From Torreya grandis (taxonomy: Eukaryota > Streptophyta > Pinopsida > Cupressales > Taxaceae): a stretch of DNA of 64,000 nt. Position 1 is the first letter of the stretch. Each line of letters begins with the position of its first letter. The notes under the pieces are model-generated. The model was given only the letters and a program-made list of their open reading frames with translations, ran no database searches and had not been told where the DNA came from. Below are positions 44,996 to 58,800 of this stretch, in pieces. Both the position numbers and the translations under genes were made by a program. The DNA is taken from assembly GCA_037957365.1 (NCBI GenBank), contig JARHVA010000460.1:1928001-1992000 (forward strand), written 5' to 3'.

Positions 44996-47077
44996 ATAAG
45001 TTATTTTTTTATTGAACTTGAAAATGGTAACGATGATGATAATGATAGGAGTAGGTTCGTTCGGTATAGGGAAGGAGATGGTAAGAGTAAGTTTATTTGG
45101 TGCGAGGACGATGACGATATAGGGAAGAAGGATGGTAAGAAGGGCTCCAACATTGCTCTACTAGAGAGAGGTTTGACATGTGATTAATGGAGGACCCACA
45201 AGCGATTCACTGAAGACCCCCTTGTTTTTAGTGTGCTTGGGAAGGATCTAGTGCAGGATTTCTACCCTAGCTTAGTCCATGAGGTTTGCAACAAGGGGAA
45301 AGGAACATCGTAGATGGTTCACACAGCCAAGTGGGGTTTTAAATAAGTAGTTTTGGGATTTTTGTGATCAAGTACGGTTGCAGTCAAAGTCATCTCTCCC
45401 CCTCAGAGCATAGTAGATTTGGACAAAACCCTAGTTTTCAAAGGCTTCCCTAAGTCAAGAAACCCTTTCCACAATTATAGTGATTATTGTAGGTTTTTTA
45501 TCCTTCAAATAAATTTACTTTCCTCCCTTGTTCTATCTAAACAGTGATCTGATTTGGTGTTTAGACCAAATGGGGATGGAAATTTCATAGGTGTTACAGC
45601 AAGCACAAATGTAGTGGAAGAGCCTAGTGAAGGTTTTCGATATTGTTCATCTTCAAATTAGATTCAAGAAGCAAAGTTTGCTTGGGGGATATTCCATTTA
45701 AATTGGTGAAAGAAGTAGTAGAGTTATCTCTTAAAGGATGGACTAGACCAGTTCACAAAGGATATGGAGCATTGCTCTCTTATGGGCAAATTTTAGAGTA
45801 AGCAGCATTTGTATTCAAAAGTGTGTGGTTGGATGGACAACACTTTGAAAGGCATCAGTCAAACTCTATTAGTAGTACTCCATAATGGTTTTTTCTCTTT
45901 CAATTCCAATCCATCGAAGATCAAAAATTTGTTTGGTCTTCAGGGCCTTGGTTTTGTAGGAAATTAGAACTGATTAAACATCCTTGGAAGCCTATATTTA
46001 ACCCAGTTTTAGAGATTTTGGATCGAATCCATGTCAGGATTCAGTTTATCATCTATCTCTATTGTTAAATAACTCGACTTCTATCAAGTTAATTATCAAT
46101 AAAGTGGGTTCTTTTGTAAATATTAATCCAGTGGTACATGGTAATTATACAAAACTTTATAGGGTTTACATTCTCTTAGACTTTTCGGGCTCATTTGTCA
46201 ACTCTATTCAAAATTTGTCCAAACATAGAAAGTGGCCACAAAGTGTGGATTTGGAAGGGTTGTCATTTGAGTGTAATAAATAAGGGCATAAGGTTGTAAC
46301 GTGTTCCTTTCCTAGAGCCCATGGGCATGCCTCAGTCATGTTTTAGAAATGAATCTCAAAATCTTCACCCATGAACTTTGTTGTTAACCTCATTTCAGAA
46401 TAAGCACCAGATAAGTGTCATTTTCTCCTCTAGATGGGAAGTAAATGATATTTTTGAAGAATCACTAATTCCTCTGCATAAGGAACTGAAGGAGCATAAT
46501 TTGGTTTCAAAGCAATTTGTGGAGTCTTAAAAACAGGCAGATTCAGCGAGCCCAGAGGAGTTGGAGGCAAACACGGATCATCAACTCAATGTTTTTGAGC
46601 AAGAGGTGGAAGAAAATGCCTCTCAACAAAGTGAATAATGGGCTTCTACAAATATTCTTGCCCTTTATCAAAAGAAATCATTGCTAACGAAACCTAATTG
46701 TGGATCTTCAAGGCATAAAAGAAGACAGTCAAAAGCAGAATGATTAGAAATAAATGTTTTTCTATAGACGGAGGCTTTCAATGGACTATGGAAGCCTTCT
46801 TGTCTAGGAGAAGAACGAGGGTTCGCGTTGTTCATTGTTGAGCTAGCTCCTGTTGAGAGTTGTTGTTGTGTTTTTTGATTATCCATAATGTTTGTGGTTA
46901 CATTTTTAGTGAATGTGTAGCTTTTAGGTGGTTAGATTTCTTTACTTTTCTAAGCTTTTAGTTCTTTAAGGCTCTTGTTTGTATTTTAGTTGTTTTCAAC
47001 TTATTTTTTGTTCTCTTTGAATTTTTAGTAAAGGGTGAGGGACACATATAACCCTTTTTTATCGATTTAAAAAAAAA
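44996..47077 (+). mobile_element. LINE insertion carrying ORF1 only
   Basis: A 10 bp target duplication CTAATATTTA (44986-44995 and 47078-47087) encloses the element. The right end has GGTGAGGGACACATATAACCC followed by an A-run, like other plant LINE ends. Inside is an ORF1 remnant, but the endonuclease and reverse transcriptase of ORF2 are absent. At 2.08 kb it is either internally deleted or a non-autonomous form that needs a partner element to move. Confidence 0.82.
45590..46400 (+). pseudogene. LINE ORF1: DUF4283 and zinc knuckle
   Basis: Readable stretches include FLFQFQSIEDQKFVWSSGPW (about 45892-45951), IKHPWKPIFNPV and, in 46062-46283, VGSFVNINPVV, YRVYILLDFSGS and VDLEGLSFECNK followed by a stop and GHKVVTC. 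This is the DUF4283 RNA-binding region and the CCHC knuckle of plant L1 ORF1, with one Cys lost to a stop. ORF1 coats the LINE RNA. Frames are broken several times. Confidence 0.78.
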
Positions 47078-47682
47078 CTAATATTTAGAAAAAATATCTA
47101 TTGGGATATGCCATACTTAAAATTGGATGTAGTAATTCACATAATTATAATAGAAAAAAATACTTTAAATGATCCATCATCCAAGTTTAGACATGAATAT
47201 TTCAATAATATGTGTGTGTGTGTGAGTGTGAGAACACAAGATTTCCATTATAAAATTTCTAATTAATAATGACTTGAGCTCATCTCATTTGACAAAAATA
47301 TACTATTATTATTATTGTAAAGGAAAACAAAAGAATATATGCCTCAAATACAAGAATCCATTTCAGTGATGTAAAAAATATATGGAATATAGTGTTTTTC
47401 AAATTCAGATGTTGAGAGGTAGCTTTTGAGGTATACTACATTTAAAATTGGATGTGATAATTTAGTTGTTTTCAACTTATTTTTTGTTCTCTTTGAATTT
47501 TTAGTAAAGGGTGAGAGACACATATAACCTTTTTTTATCGATTAAAAAAAACTAATATTTAGAAAAAATATCTATTGGGATATGCCATACTTAAAATTGG
47601 ATGTAGTAATTTACATAATTATAATAGAAAAAAAATACATTAAATGATCCGTCATCCAAGTTTAGACATGAATATTTCAATA

Positions 47683-47735
<53 letters not shown>

Positions 47736-47973
47736 TGTGAGAACACAAGATTTCCATTATAAAATTTCTCATTAATAACGACTTGAGCTCATCCCATTTG
47801 ACAAAAATATACTATTATTATTATTGGAAAGAAAAACAAAATAATAAATGCGTCAAAGACAAGAATCCATTTTAATGATGTAAAAAATATATGGAATATA
47901 GTGTTTTTCAAATTCAGATGTTGAGAGGTAGCTTTTGAGGTATACTACATTTAAAATTGGATGTGATAATTTA
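46985..47973. repeat. Tandem duplication of the LINE 3' end and flanking DNA
   Basis: 46985-47460 and 47461 to about 47973 match nearly base for base, starting TTTAGTTGTTTTCAAC. The unit takes in the last 90 bp of the LINE, its A-run, the right target duplication and about 370 bp of flank. The second copy is longer, mainly because its GT repeat grew. The duplication is therefore later than the LINE insertion and, from the few differences, recent. Confidence 0.92.
47686..47735. repeat. (GT)n microsatellite
   Basis: About 22 GT units, against about 6 in the sister copy at 47212-47224. A likely length-variable site. Confidence 0.92.
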
Positions 47974-49620
47974 TTTAATTTTAATATTTAATATTAAAAA
48001 AAATAGAATATATATTTTTATAAAAACATTATATATCATTATTTATGAAAGTAAGCTACCTTTGAAATTAGACGCATTTGTTAAAGTATATCGCACTTAA
48101 AATTAAACATGTTAAAATTTATTATCAATTTAAATTTGAAACCAAAAAAACTCGCACTAAATCTTTCATATTTTACAACTTGAATTCATCCCATTTAATT
48201 AAAAAAAAGAAGGAAAAGGGAAAAAAAAAAAGAGGTACCATTATTGGAGAAGAATATATGCCTCAAACACAAGAACCCATTTCCATGTACTGTAAAACAA
48301 AATAGGGAGCTAGGTCATGTAACTTCTTACTTTCATAAAGGATGACGAATGTATGTTACATAAAGGTGTATATAATTTCTACAATGGCTATGGAACAAAA
48401 GACAAAAGACAAGGGCTGTATTATCATAAAAATTCATGATGATGTGGCATTTTGAGTTAGCTTACTTTAGTAGAGGCTAAATAAATATGAAAATAATGGA
48501 CCTACAATAGACAACAATAATGGGAGGATGAGAGAGATAAATCGAAAGAAGACGTGAGAGTGCCACTTTGTTGAGTTGAGCAAGAAAGAGACAATGATTC
48601 AATAAAATCTTCGAATTTATCACTGGTCATGATTAAAATAAAGACTTTAATCCATACCTTTTTTTCAACCATTTTGTTTTGAGTTTTTTCTTAGAAAATG
48701 GTATTATTAGGGATGAATTTGGTCATGATATTTGTATATTAAATTTAAATTTAGTATCGTGGTTTTTTTTTAAATTATAAATTATAAGAAATAATGTAAT
48801 TTTTAATTATATTTTTATGGAGAATATTTTTCAATTATTAACAAGTTTAAGCAATATTGAATGTGATGTCAATTTAAGTTTAGATGAAGAAAGTTTAGTT
48901 GGAGGTGGAGCACTTTCAAATATTATTGGACTATTGGGGAAGTGTCCTTTACATTATCAGTTGAGTTCTTTTAGACTCAATTTGCCATCGATCGCTATCG
49001 TAGGGTCGTGGATTTAGTGATTGAGGGAGACACCACTCACGTAACAAGCATCATAGTGGCTCCTAACATTTGTGGCGTCCCTTTTCGACTCATAACTCAT
49101 ATAATAATGGCTTTGTTATTTCAATGAAGGGTTTTACATCAAGGGGAATTCCCTCCCCCGACTCTTGTAATTTTGCCAACTAGATAAGATCCTACTAAGG
49201 AAGAAAACAAAGATAGTAAGTGATGGTTGGGACCCCGTTCTTGATTTTGCAAATCTGTCAAATAGTAATGGTCGGGGGCTGAACTGACAAACCAGACGGT
49301 CCTCCACCACAACCACCTTTACTCATTGCAGTTGTGGCTTAGTCTTATGCCTTGTTGTTTTAGTGTCTATTAAATTATTTAAAATGTTTTCTTTGGTTAT
49401 GCCCCTTTTTTTATTGAAAGGGCATTATATATGTTGTAATCATTATTTTTAACTTTTTATCAAGCTAAGATCTTAACCTCTCAACTAAGGGATCAATATG
49501 ATGTTGAGGGGTGTCATCCCATCCACTCACTTTTTAAAACAATGTATACAATTGTATTATTATTATTTAGATAGATAATTACTTTTGGCCAAAGCTAAAA
49601 TCAGATCTAGGGCACATCAT
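47974..49620. other. AT-rich spacer, no recognised gene
   Basis: A 66-codon plus-strand frame (48817-49017) and a 60-codon minus-strand frame (49316-49134) show no domain. The stretch from about 48960 to 49330 is less AT-rich and may be a decayed transposon fragment. Confidence 0.5.
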
Positions 49621-49989
49621 GGGCCCCAGTCCCTAGAAAATAAAAAACAAAAAAACCTGGGCAGGGTTTAACCATAACCCAAAAGCAAAAACACAACAAA
49701 CCTTTCAAAAGGATAAAAATAACAAGCAAAAATGATACAAAGTACTCCACATGACTAAAAGAAGCCACACACAATGTAAACCAATAAAGGAGTGACTATT
49801 GAAAAATAACTAATGAGAAATCACACAAAAAATAATAACCACCCATCTACAAAATATATACAATTCTAGCCTCAAGAGCTCTCATCCTCGAGCCGTAAGA
49901 GTTCACCTTCCCTTATTGGAGAGTAGGGCTCCTATTATCCAATTACAATTTGTATACTTTTGTATTTCTATCTCATTTATCTTTCTTGT

Positions 49990-51660
49990 CGTAGTTCAAT
50001 TTTCAGAGCAAACAGTTCTGTAGAGCAAGAGTCAAAATCTCTCTACAGGCAAGTTGCTCTTCTTCGTTCTCTTGAAAAGAGGCATCAACCTCTTCTTGAC
50101 CATCTCCTTGCAAAGAGTCTTCATCTTCTGAAAGATCCTATTGTTGAAGCTTTGATGCCCTTCTTTTACAATATGAAGACTACCTTTTCAAAGAAAACAA
50201 ATGCTCCAAATTTTGGCTATCCAAAACCCCCTTCTTGCTAGAATGAGAAATCTTTTCAAAATCATGAAGACCCTGCTACACATCGAATATCAAAATCCCC
50301 TTAGTGAAGTCCTTAATGATTAAAGGTTTCATCATTTAAGTCTTCAAACCGTCTACTAATGGGAAAGGAGACTCATCCTCGATAGATGGAAAAGAAGAGC
50401 CACATGCTTAATTGAAGTATCCTTTACTAGGTTAGAAGAACTAATCAAAGGATCATTACCCTGACCTATAGGATGGCTACAAGAAGCAATGAATTTTTGA
50501 AAGTTGTTCACCAGATCAAGGGTAGGGCAACCAATCTTTCTCACCCATTTTTTTAAGAAGGAAGAGCTAGATCTTGCACTATATTTCCTTGGGCACACCA
50601 TCATTTTGTGCCGAACCCGGTTGCACTTGAAGCATCTGAAAGGTAGCTCTTTATAATTAATGAATTATGTCCAAGAACTGTGGGAAGATAGATTGATGGA
50701 AGGGTTTTGATAAATTAGCCATGACACAAACCCTTACATATCTCTACTAAACAACCATGCCTTGATCCAATTTGACAAAAAATCCTATCTTATTAACTAA
50801 CTGCTGAAGCATCCATGGGTCTCTCATGGCCAAAGGAAGATTGTATAATCTGACATAGATCAAATCCTTTGAGACCACTGAATTAGATGGGTTAAAAAAG
50901 GGCCCAATGGCACATCAACAGATTATGGTTTCCAACAAACTAAGGTCCATTGTCCCACACAAAATCTCGATTCTCCACTAATTGAAATTTAGACAAGGAA
51001 AAAACCATTCAGTAGAAAAGAAAGAAAAACCTATGGAAAGTTAGGCCAGATGACTTTTAACCAATGAGAGAGCTCATCCCAATGGGGGTGTTTCCCCATA
51101 CATATGAAAATAAGGGTTTTGCACCCAATCTCCTTGTTAATGGCTGAAATAACCTCATCATTGATTTCGAGGATAGAAGAATCATTAGTAAAATCAAAGG
51201 GTCATCCCTAAAGAAGGTTGGCTCAAAATCAGGTTGAATCTTTCCTTCAGATTTAAACCTCTCCTTTGTATAGGTAGTAGTCACAACCTCCACTCTTCCA
51301 CTCCTATTAACCTTAGATATTATGAGGGTACACATACTACCTATTTAAGCAAAAAAAATAAGGTTTGAACTGGGTTTTATAGAAATCCCTCCAAGAATGA
51401 AAAGGGTTTGTTGCATTCTTGCATTTAAAAAAAACCAATCTCTTGTTCTTTGGAGCCCTCACAAGAGTCGTTGATCCTCCTCCTAGCCTTGGACCACCAC
51501 CATCCTCTGTAATGCTCTTAAAACAATCATCCCTGTCAGTGCCTTTTAAAACTATCCATCAAACACCCTGATGTTGCCTTTGGGACCACGTCTTATTGTT
51601 GTCCCTAATGGCCCTTAGAGCTTATAGGAACTACCACCACCAATGATTTATCTGTCATTT
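49990..51660 (-). pseudogene. Second LINE ORF1 remnant (DUF4283 and CCHC)
   Basis: Read on the minus strand from about 51660. A DUF4283-like part lies at about 51060-50780, with NRDFVWDNGP and, further on, MRDPWML and VCVMANLSKP. A complete zinc knuckle CFKCNRVRHKMMVC (CX2CX4HX4C) is at about 50628-50587. A Ser/Lys-rich tail follows (50604-50356). Shifts and stops break the frame. The clustered zinc ligands make the call firm even though the ends of the element are not seen. No ORF2 follows at lower coordinates. Confidence 0.78.
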
Positions 51661-51727
51661 TTGTGAAAACCTCCACCATTCTCCATTCTTTCCAAAATTT
51701 TGGTTCTTTAAAAATATATATATTTAT

Positions 51728-52608
51728 AAAATGTTGGTAATCATTTTTAATATACCAAAACTAGGAACCAGAGTGGTGTGGAGGCACCTTCTTGAAGTGA
51801 AACATATGGGTGGCCCTGGGTATGTGGTGTCTGTCGAGTGATTCACATCTAAATTGTGTTCCATTTGGTCTACATGGAGGAGTGTGACCCATACCTCAAG
51901 GTATCCACATGGCCACTTTGTTGAAAGTCTCTTCATGAGCTCAATAGGAATGGAACTTGGGTTGATGAGTACAAACTACTTTTACCTCACCAATACACCA
52001 AAAAATTGAGCTAAAATTTTTGGACAATCAATTTTAATATATCGAAGTTAAGAACCAAAGTGATGTGGAGGCAACTTCTCGAAGTGGGACATGTGGGTAG
52101 GCCTAGGTCTATAGTGTTTATCAAGTAATCTGCATCTTAAGCACCCTACTGTGTTCCATTTGGTCTACATAGAGAAGTGCAACACGTACCTCGAGGTATC
52201 CATGTGGCCACTTTGTTGAAAGTGTCCTCATGAGCTCAATAGGTATGGAGTTTGGGTTGATGGGTATAAACTTCTTGTACCTCACCAATACACTAAGACC
52301 TTGAGCTTAATAAAATGTTGGGTAATCACTTTTAATATCCCAGAGCTAAGAACCGAAGTAGTGTAGACGCACCTTCTTGAAGTGGGACATGTGGGTGGGC
52401 CTGGATCCATAGTGTTCGTCAAGTGATCCGCATTTGAAGTGCCCTGTTATTTTTTGTTTGGTCCATATAGAGAAGTGCGACCCCTACCTCAAGGTATCCA
52501 CATGACCACTTTGTTGAAAGTGTCCTCATGAACTCAATGGGAATGGAACTTGGGTTAATGAGTACAAACTACTTGTACCTCACCAATACACCAAGACCTT
52601 GAGCTTGT
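51728..52608. repeat. Three tandem units of about 290 bp
   Basis: Units start at about 51731, 52018 and 52317 with TTGG.AATCA.TTTTAATAT and end CACCAA.ACCTTGAGCT (51731-52017, 52018-52316, 52317-52608). They share long words such as GTATCCACATGGCCACTTTG and TGTACCTCACCAATACAC. They do not look coding: frames are short and not shared by the three units. Units this size can come from an LTR part or a young satellite. Confidence 0.88.
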
Positions 52609-55600
52609 ATACAATTGTATTACTAATAGAAATGTGTTTTTCAACCAAAAAATAAAGAATTTAGCTTTGAAATTATATTTAGATTTTATTCTAGATATGA
52701 AAAAAAAGGAACTCAATTTTTTTCTCTAATGTTTATGTTGATATTCACTTCTCTATACATAATAAGGCTACATTTATTTTTAATGTGCTTCAGTAGATTC
52801 AAGTTCAAACCAATAAAGTTTCCATTGAACTTGATTACCTACAACATCTGCTTCATCACTGGAGTGATGTCCCATGAAATGTTGCTTGTGTGTTACCTTC
52901 CCCATCATAGAATCCACCGTAAAGAGGTGGCAATGGTCCCCCACAGGGTGGCTTTCATCATAGTCAGTCTCTTTAGTGTTCTCTCAACTATGCTATTGGT
53001 TATCTGCATTGGGTTGCTCTCCTCCCCCAGCCTCATGTGGAGGGTGGGATTCTTCGCCTCATCATTTTCAATGAGCTTAGGGGTGGGGCTCTCTACCCAC
53101 TACGGGCCAACACAAATGGAGTTTTCCATGTGGGGGCTCTCAGGATGGCTGACAACCACCTCTGGATAAAGGCTTTCTTAAGATGGCTTTAGTTATTTTA
53201 CCTTGTTGCTCAGACCAAGATACTAAAGCTCAAGAGGATGGTGATCAACATAATTTTGGTTCCGATTGGGACCCAATCACTAGAGGAAAGGATCTATCGG
53301 GTTCTGGTTGGGGTGATCCCCCTGATCAAAACCTCTCCTCTATCGGCCTATCTACTACTACTGCTTAATTTTAATTTTTATTTTGTTAGAGCTTTCTTAG
53401 ATTTGACCTAGTGGTTTATTGGTTCTGCTCTTAACTTGACCTAATTGTTTATTATTTTTATTCCTAAACTTAACCTAATTTATCATTGTAACGTGCTTTC
53501 ATACCACTACTTTTTTATAAAGAATTTTATAAATATTAATATATTTATATTAATAATACAATATCTATTTCATCAAAAATTATATTTAACATTTTAAATG
53601 TTTAAAATAATTATAAAAATTGAAATAATTATAATTTAATTGATACACATGTGATGGTAATTTAAATTTATTATACCATTTACCAATATATAAATCTTCG
53701 AAACTATTAAATTAAAAAAGATAAGTTTAAACTTGAGTCAACAATCTATAATATCAAATTGAAGAAAGTCAATTATTGATATACATGGTACCTACAAATT
53801 ATAAAATTCATGACTCAAGATGTTTATCTTTAATAAATAAAGATAAGTATGAAAAAATAAATAAAGACAAGTATGAAAAAAATATGATTAGCCTAATATT
53901 TGAAAAAAAAGGATAATGAAGTTAGTAAAAAAATATTTCCTCTCCCGAATTTCCATGATAAATAAATAAAGTCTCAATCTGTTAAAGTTTTAGAACATTG
54001 TCATTGGTCGATCCCTTAAAAATTAGAAGGGAGGAAATGCTAAGGTAATTAGTAGAAATATTATAAATTTGGATGTAGTATTGTATAAACCTTAATGAGG
54101 CATAACATCAAATTATACTTACGTTTTTCAATGGTTAAATTAAAATATTATTAATATGTAAATTAATAATAAATTATTATAATAATGGTAAATGGTTTTG
54201 TATGAGACAACTATTTTATGTTTTTTAATATGGATAATATGATAGATAATAAATAATTAAATTAGAAGAGTCATTTATCATCATTTTAATTAATTATTTG
54301 TTTATTTTTTTTGATATAATTGTTTATTTAAAAATAGATATAATTTTTTTGTGTCATTAATTAAAATTTTGTTAATCATATTTTTTTCCATTATGGCATG
54401 TATCAATATTTGAATATTATCTTCTTTCTCTACTCATTTAGTATTTATGTAATCATTTTCCTTGCTCAATAAAATATTTTCATTTTAAATTATTTCAAAT
54501 AACTAAATTAAAATTGAGATGGTAACTCATGATTTCTTTTCATCTTTATTCATATTTTCATTTTAAGAGACATCATTTGCATATCATCAAAATGCTAGTT
54601 AAAGTGTTAGTGTCCCTGTAATTAATATTTTCTTGATCTATTCCTAGTTATAGCCTTTTCGAACTCTAAGGTTAACAATATAATAAATGAGTTCTTTGGT
54701 TTTGTTAAAATTTCTTATTTATCGTCCCTTTGAAATGACTACCTTTTGGATCTAACCTCTACATATCCTTTTGTGTCTGTCATTGGGTAAGTAATGGATG
54801 ATATTGAATCTAAGCTTTGTTTTGATTACTAACTTTATTAATATATGGACAATTTCTATATGGGTAGCCATATTTATGGCATGTATGCCATTAAAATAGA
54901 ATATTTTCATAGTCAATAGATTATTCCCACCAATAATTATCTCCCTTAAAAGTAATATATTACAGAAGCATCATCCAACCTCACACATACTCTAGTAAAG
55001 GCTATATAAATTCATTGTTTTGTGGCTTTTGAGGTGATAATATATTCTCCAAATAGAATCACAATGCCTTTGAGATAATATTTAGACCGAAAATCTAAGG
55101 GTAAAGCATAAAGACATCAACATATGAACATAATTATGGTTTTCCTATGTGAAATAACTTTGGGAGTCCCCTGCCTAAAATATGATCCAAAACTTGAATC
55201 CTTGTAAAATTAGGGTTCAGGTTGAAACACTCATTGTCTATCTTCTATATTTTAAAAGCTGACAAAAAAGAATCCCTTAGGACCTAAACTAACCTCAAAT
55301 TTTAGAAGAATGTTGTTCATGTTACATATTAAAAGTCTCATTGAGTAGATAAGATCTCAAATACTTGACTAGAGGGCCACAATGCCCTAATATAAAAATT
55401 CAATAAGAGGAAAAGGAAGAATAAATTCTATAGAAGGAGGGTTGGACAGAAAAAAGAGATAACTGAGAATCCATTATACCTTATTTGGGTAATGAGACTG
55501 ACCCAAATAGTAGTCTAGAGAATTAGTGGCGATGACCTTGACAATGATGGACTCTTGTAGTCAAATAAAACCATCAGATTACCAATCTTAAGGTTCCAAT

Positions 55601-55890
55601 AGTTGAAAAATAAGAAAATATGAAGTGGGTAATTTTTTATTAATAAATAGACATCTAACTCATATTCTCTGGCTCACCACCACCATAGAAGGAGAAACAT
55701 AAAAAAGAAAAGTAAAAAAGAATAAAAATTGCAATCCATAAATTTAGAATGCAACAAGATCAAGACGAGATGAAAGGGGGTCATATGAGAGGAAGATGAT
55801 GTGAAAAACTGAAATAACATAGTGTTTATATGATAACTTATATAGGTAAAGTCATTACATCATCTCCCTCACTTCATATTTTTTGATTGA
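52609..55890. other. Spacer, partly extremely AT-rich, no recognised gene
   Basis: The part 52830-53400 is more GC-rich and has open frames of 146 codons (52729-53169) and 61 codons (53183-53368) without known domains. The latter ends in a Gly/Asp/Ser-rich stretch. From 53400 to 54600 the DNA is over three quarters A and T by eye. A GTAACGTGCTTTCATACC word followed by TTTTTTATAAAG near 53490-53520 could be an old LINE 3' end. Confidence 0.45.
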
Positions 55891-55899
55891 GCATGCATA

Positions 55900-58800
55900 T
55901 ATATTTTCTAAAAAATAAAAAAACATAAACACATAATAGAGATACTAAACAAAGGACCTAAGTCGCCGGTGAAACTATCCCTATTGAGGGAGGAGGAGGA
56001 GGAGGAGACAAGCTATCATGATTATGCCCCCATTGCTTTGAGAGAGGTGCACAATATTTGGTGTGGGATTCCAATCATTTTTCTTAGCCTTTTGTTCTTC
56101 ATTTTATTCCTCATCTGGGCTATGAGGGGGTGATATTTCTAAATTGAGGCAAGGATTATTTCCATCCCAGCTCCTAGGCTCATATCCACCATCTTGAGGG
56201 GACAACCACCCTTTGCACCATTTAGAAAAAGAATGTTTATGGTAGGGCAAAGGAGTGGATAACACATCTAGGCTACCATTCTCTTTGTTCCATTCATACT
56301 TAGTCTCTCCCTAAAGGTTCTTGTTTGGGAGAGTCAAGAGGCACATTGACAATAGTACAAGGGTAATTCCTCTAATGGCCAACAAGTATATGGAGGTGTT
56401 CCACCTCTAGGGACACATTATCTGCTTGAACTTGAATTTGCATCATGATATTAGATATGATAGCAATTGTGTCGGTAATAGAAAATTGTTTTATAAAATG
56501 CTCAATATTAAACATTACATTATTTATATCTTTACAAAGCTTGAAGAGAATCTCAATGTGAAAAATGTGCCAAATTTGTAGGGATCACAATAGAGTCTCC
56601 AATTAACATAATATTCCATGGAAAAGGGTTCAATATATACTTTTTCAAAACATAATGAATCCACTTTCAACCTTGTTGAGCTTGCACATTGAACCAAAAA
56701 AATTACTTGGGTGACTCAATTTGGCTACAAGCATGACATTCAAGAGAAGGGGCACCCATATGCAATAATCTATCCTTGATAGGAAGACCTCGATATAGAT
56801 TTTACCATGTAAATTAGCCCTTATTTGGTTTAACCATGTGTCAAATATTGTAGTCTAAGTAAAGGAGTTGATAGATTCCATTATCTATTGAGAAAGTCCC
56901 AATGAACTATGTTGGCATAAACCCATCGATAACCTAGATGAGGTTTGTATCGAAGCTAAATAGAAACATTCCAATTGCAATCTCTCCATCATTGAGGGGG
57001 AGGTTTGAGGCTAATTTTATGTAAGTCATCTTTTGGCATTGCCATCTAGATCTCAACAATGGATTCAAAATAATTATTATTAAGCCCATACTTAACTTTG
57101 AGCACAAGGTAGAGGATCCACAACATGATCCTTTAGTGAAATATATTTAAAATAGTGCGAATGCATTTTTAAAAAAGTCTAAACCAACCAAAGAGTTACT
57201 TTTTTGATAGATATCAAGAGACCACCCTATAAAGTTCTTGTTGAAAGACAACCATGTTCTAAATTGATCCCATTTCCAAGCGAACTAGGGTTTAATAGTT
57301 TCCAAAGCCTTCCAATTCTTTTGGCAACAAAGGTAATTATGATATTGATAGACACATGGGCAATAAGCTGAGTGTCAAACACAAGTCTTTTCTACGCTAT
57401 TATCCCATAAGGGTCACTAGAAGATATGCAATGCCTAAAAAGGATTTTCCAAGCCTCGTTACCTTAAAGGCAAGAGGGATCCATTTGACACAAAGAACAA
57501 TCCCTTGATTTTCTGTTTTAACCAATCCCATACTTATATCTTCTTTTAGTGTACAATGAAGATCATAAGACACTATGTGAAGTAATTCTTACCTTTAGAA
57601 TTGGCCCACAAGAAATATCTAATCAACTTCTCTAGTGTTTTTGTAGGCAACCTTAGAAGGGGGGAAATACAAGGACTAATAAACATGTGTGTTTGTTATA
57701 ACTTCAAAGCAAGTTTGGAACTTGCATGCTAGAGAGAGAGGTTTTGTTATCTAGTAAGAGAGATTTTTCTCAACTCTATGAATAACATATTTACAGAGCT
57801 CAACTTGAGAAGCTTGAAAGGAAAATGGAATTCGCATAAACTTAAACATCTCCCAATGTGGTATCCATTGCCAATTATATTGATTAAACCAACTAATCTC
57901 AAGATCAAATGATTGTCTATAGCAATTAGTTTTAACCCACTAGATATTGAAGTCTTAGGCCAAATAAAAAATCTTCAAATATTCCATAGTGTTTTTTTAC
58001 CACTTCCTCTTATTCAAAAAAGGTGAGAAAAGAATGAGCAACAAAGTGACAATTTAAGAGACAGTCTTGAGGGGTATTGGAAAGGGAAATTCCTTTCACA
58101 ATCCTTTTAGAGGCATAATACCTAAACAAGTACCCAAAACTTTCAACAACTAAAACATACAAAGAGGGAGCAAGAGGACATTCTTGCCTATTAGATTTGA
58201 AAAGGCTAAAATTCTTAGACTACTACCCATTGACAGTTATATACATAGAGACATATTTTTTAAAGGGTTTAGATTGACTACACAAATATGGGTCCAAAAC
58301 CAAGATCTTGTAGTGTAACAATGATGAATGGCCATTCAATTGATCATAAGCCTTATAATTAGTAATTGGATAAGGGTATTTTGCTTTGAGCATGAACTCA
58401 ACATTTCTCTTGTTGATGAGTTTTCCTGAAGAGCATGTGTCTAGTGCCTCAATATATAATCTATGTAAATCAAATCCAACACAAGCTCATAAGACTTGAT
58501 AGAATTCACATGGAAATCCATCAACCACCAGGGCTTCATCATGTGCCATACAATTGATAGCATCTTAAAGCTCATCAAAGGAGAATAACCTATTACAAGC
58601 TACTTTTTGGCTAAAGTAAAGCTTGCAAGACATAACACTACTACTCTTCCTCATGGCAACATCACGCTCTTCATTAGAATATTGGGCTTGAAAGATCTGT
58701 TTATATGCTTAACAAAGGCTTGAAGGATATCTGGAAGACTAGTGAGCTGATTTATAGCTTCCTTAAGTGCATTAATTTTAGCACCAGAATGTATAATTTT

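Noticed and set aside
52729..53169. A 146-codon plus-strand open frame with hydrophobic stretches
   Set aside because: It resembles membrane segments only because of T-rich DNA; no domain or gene context.
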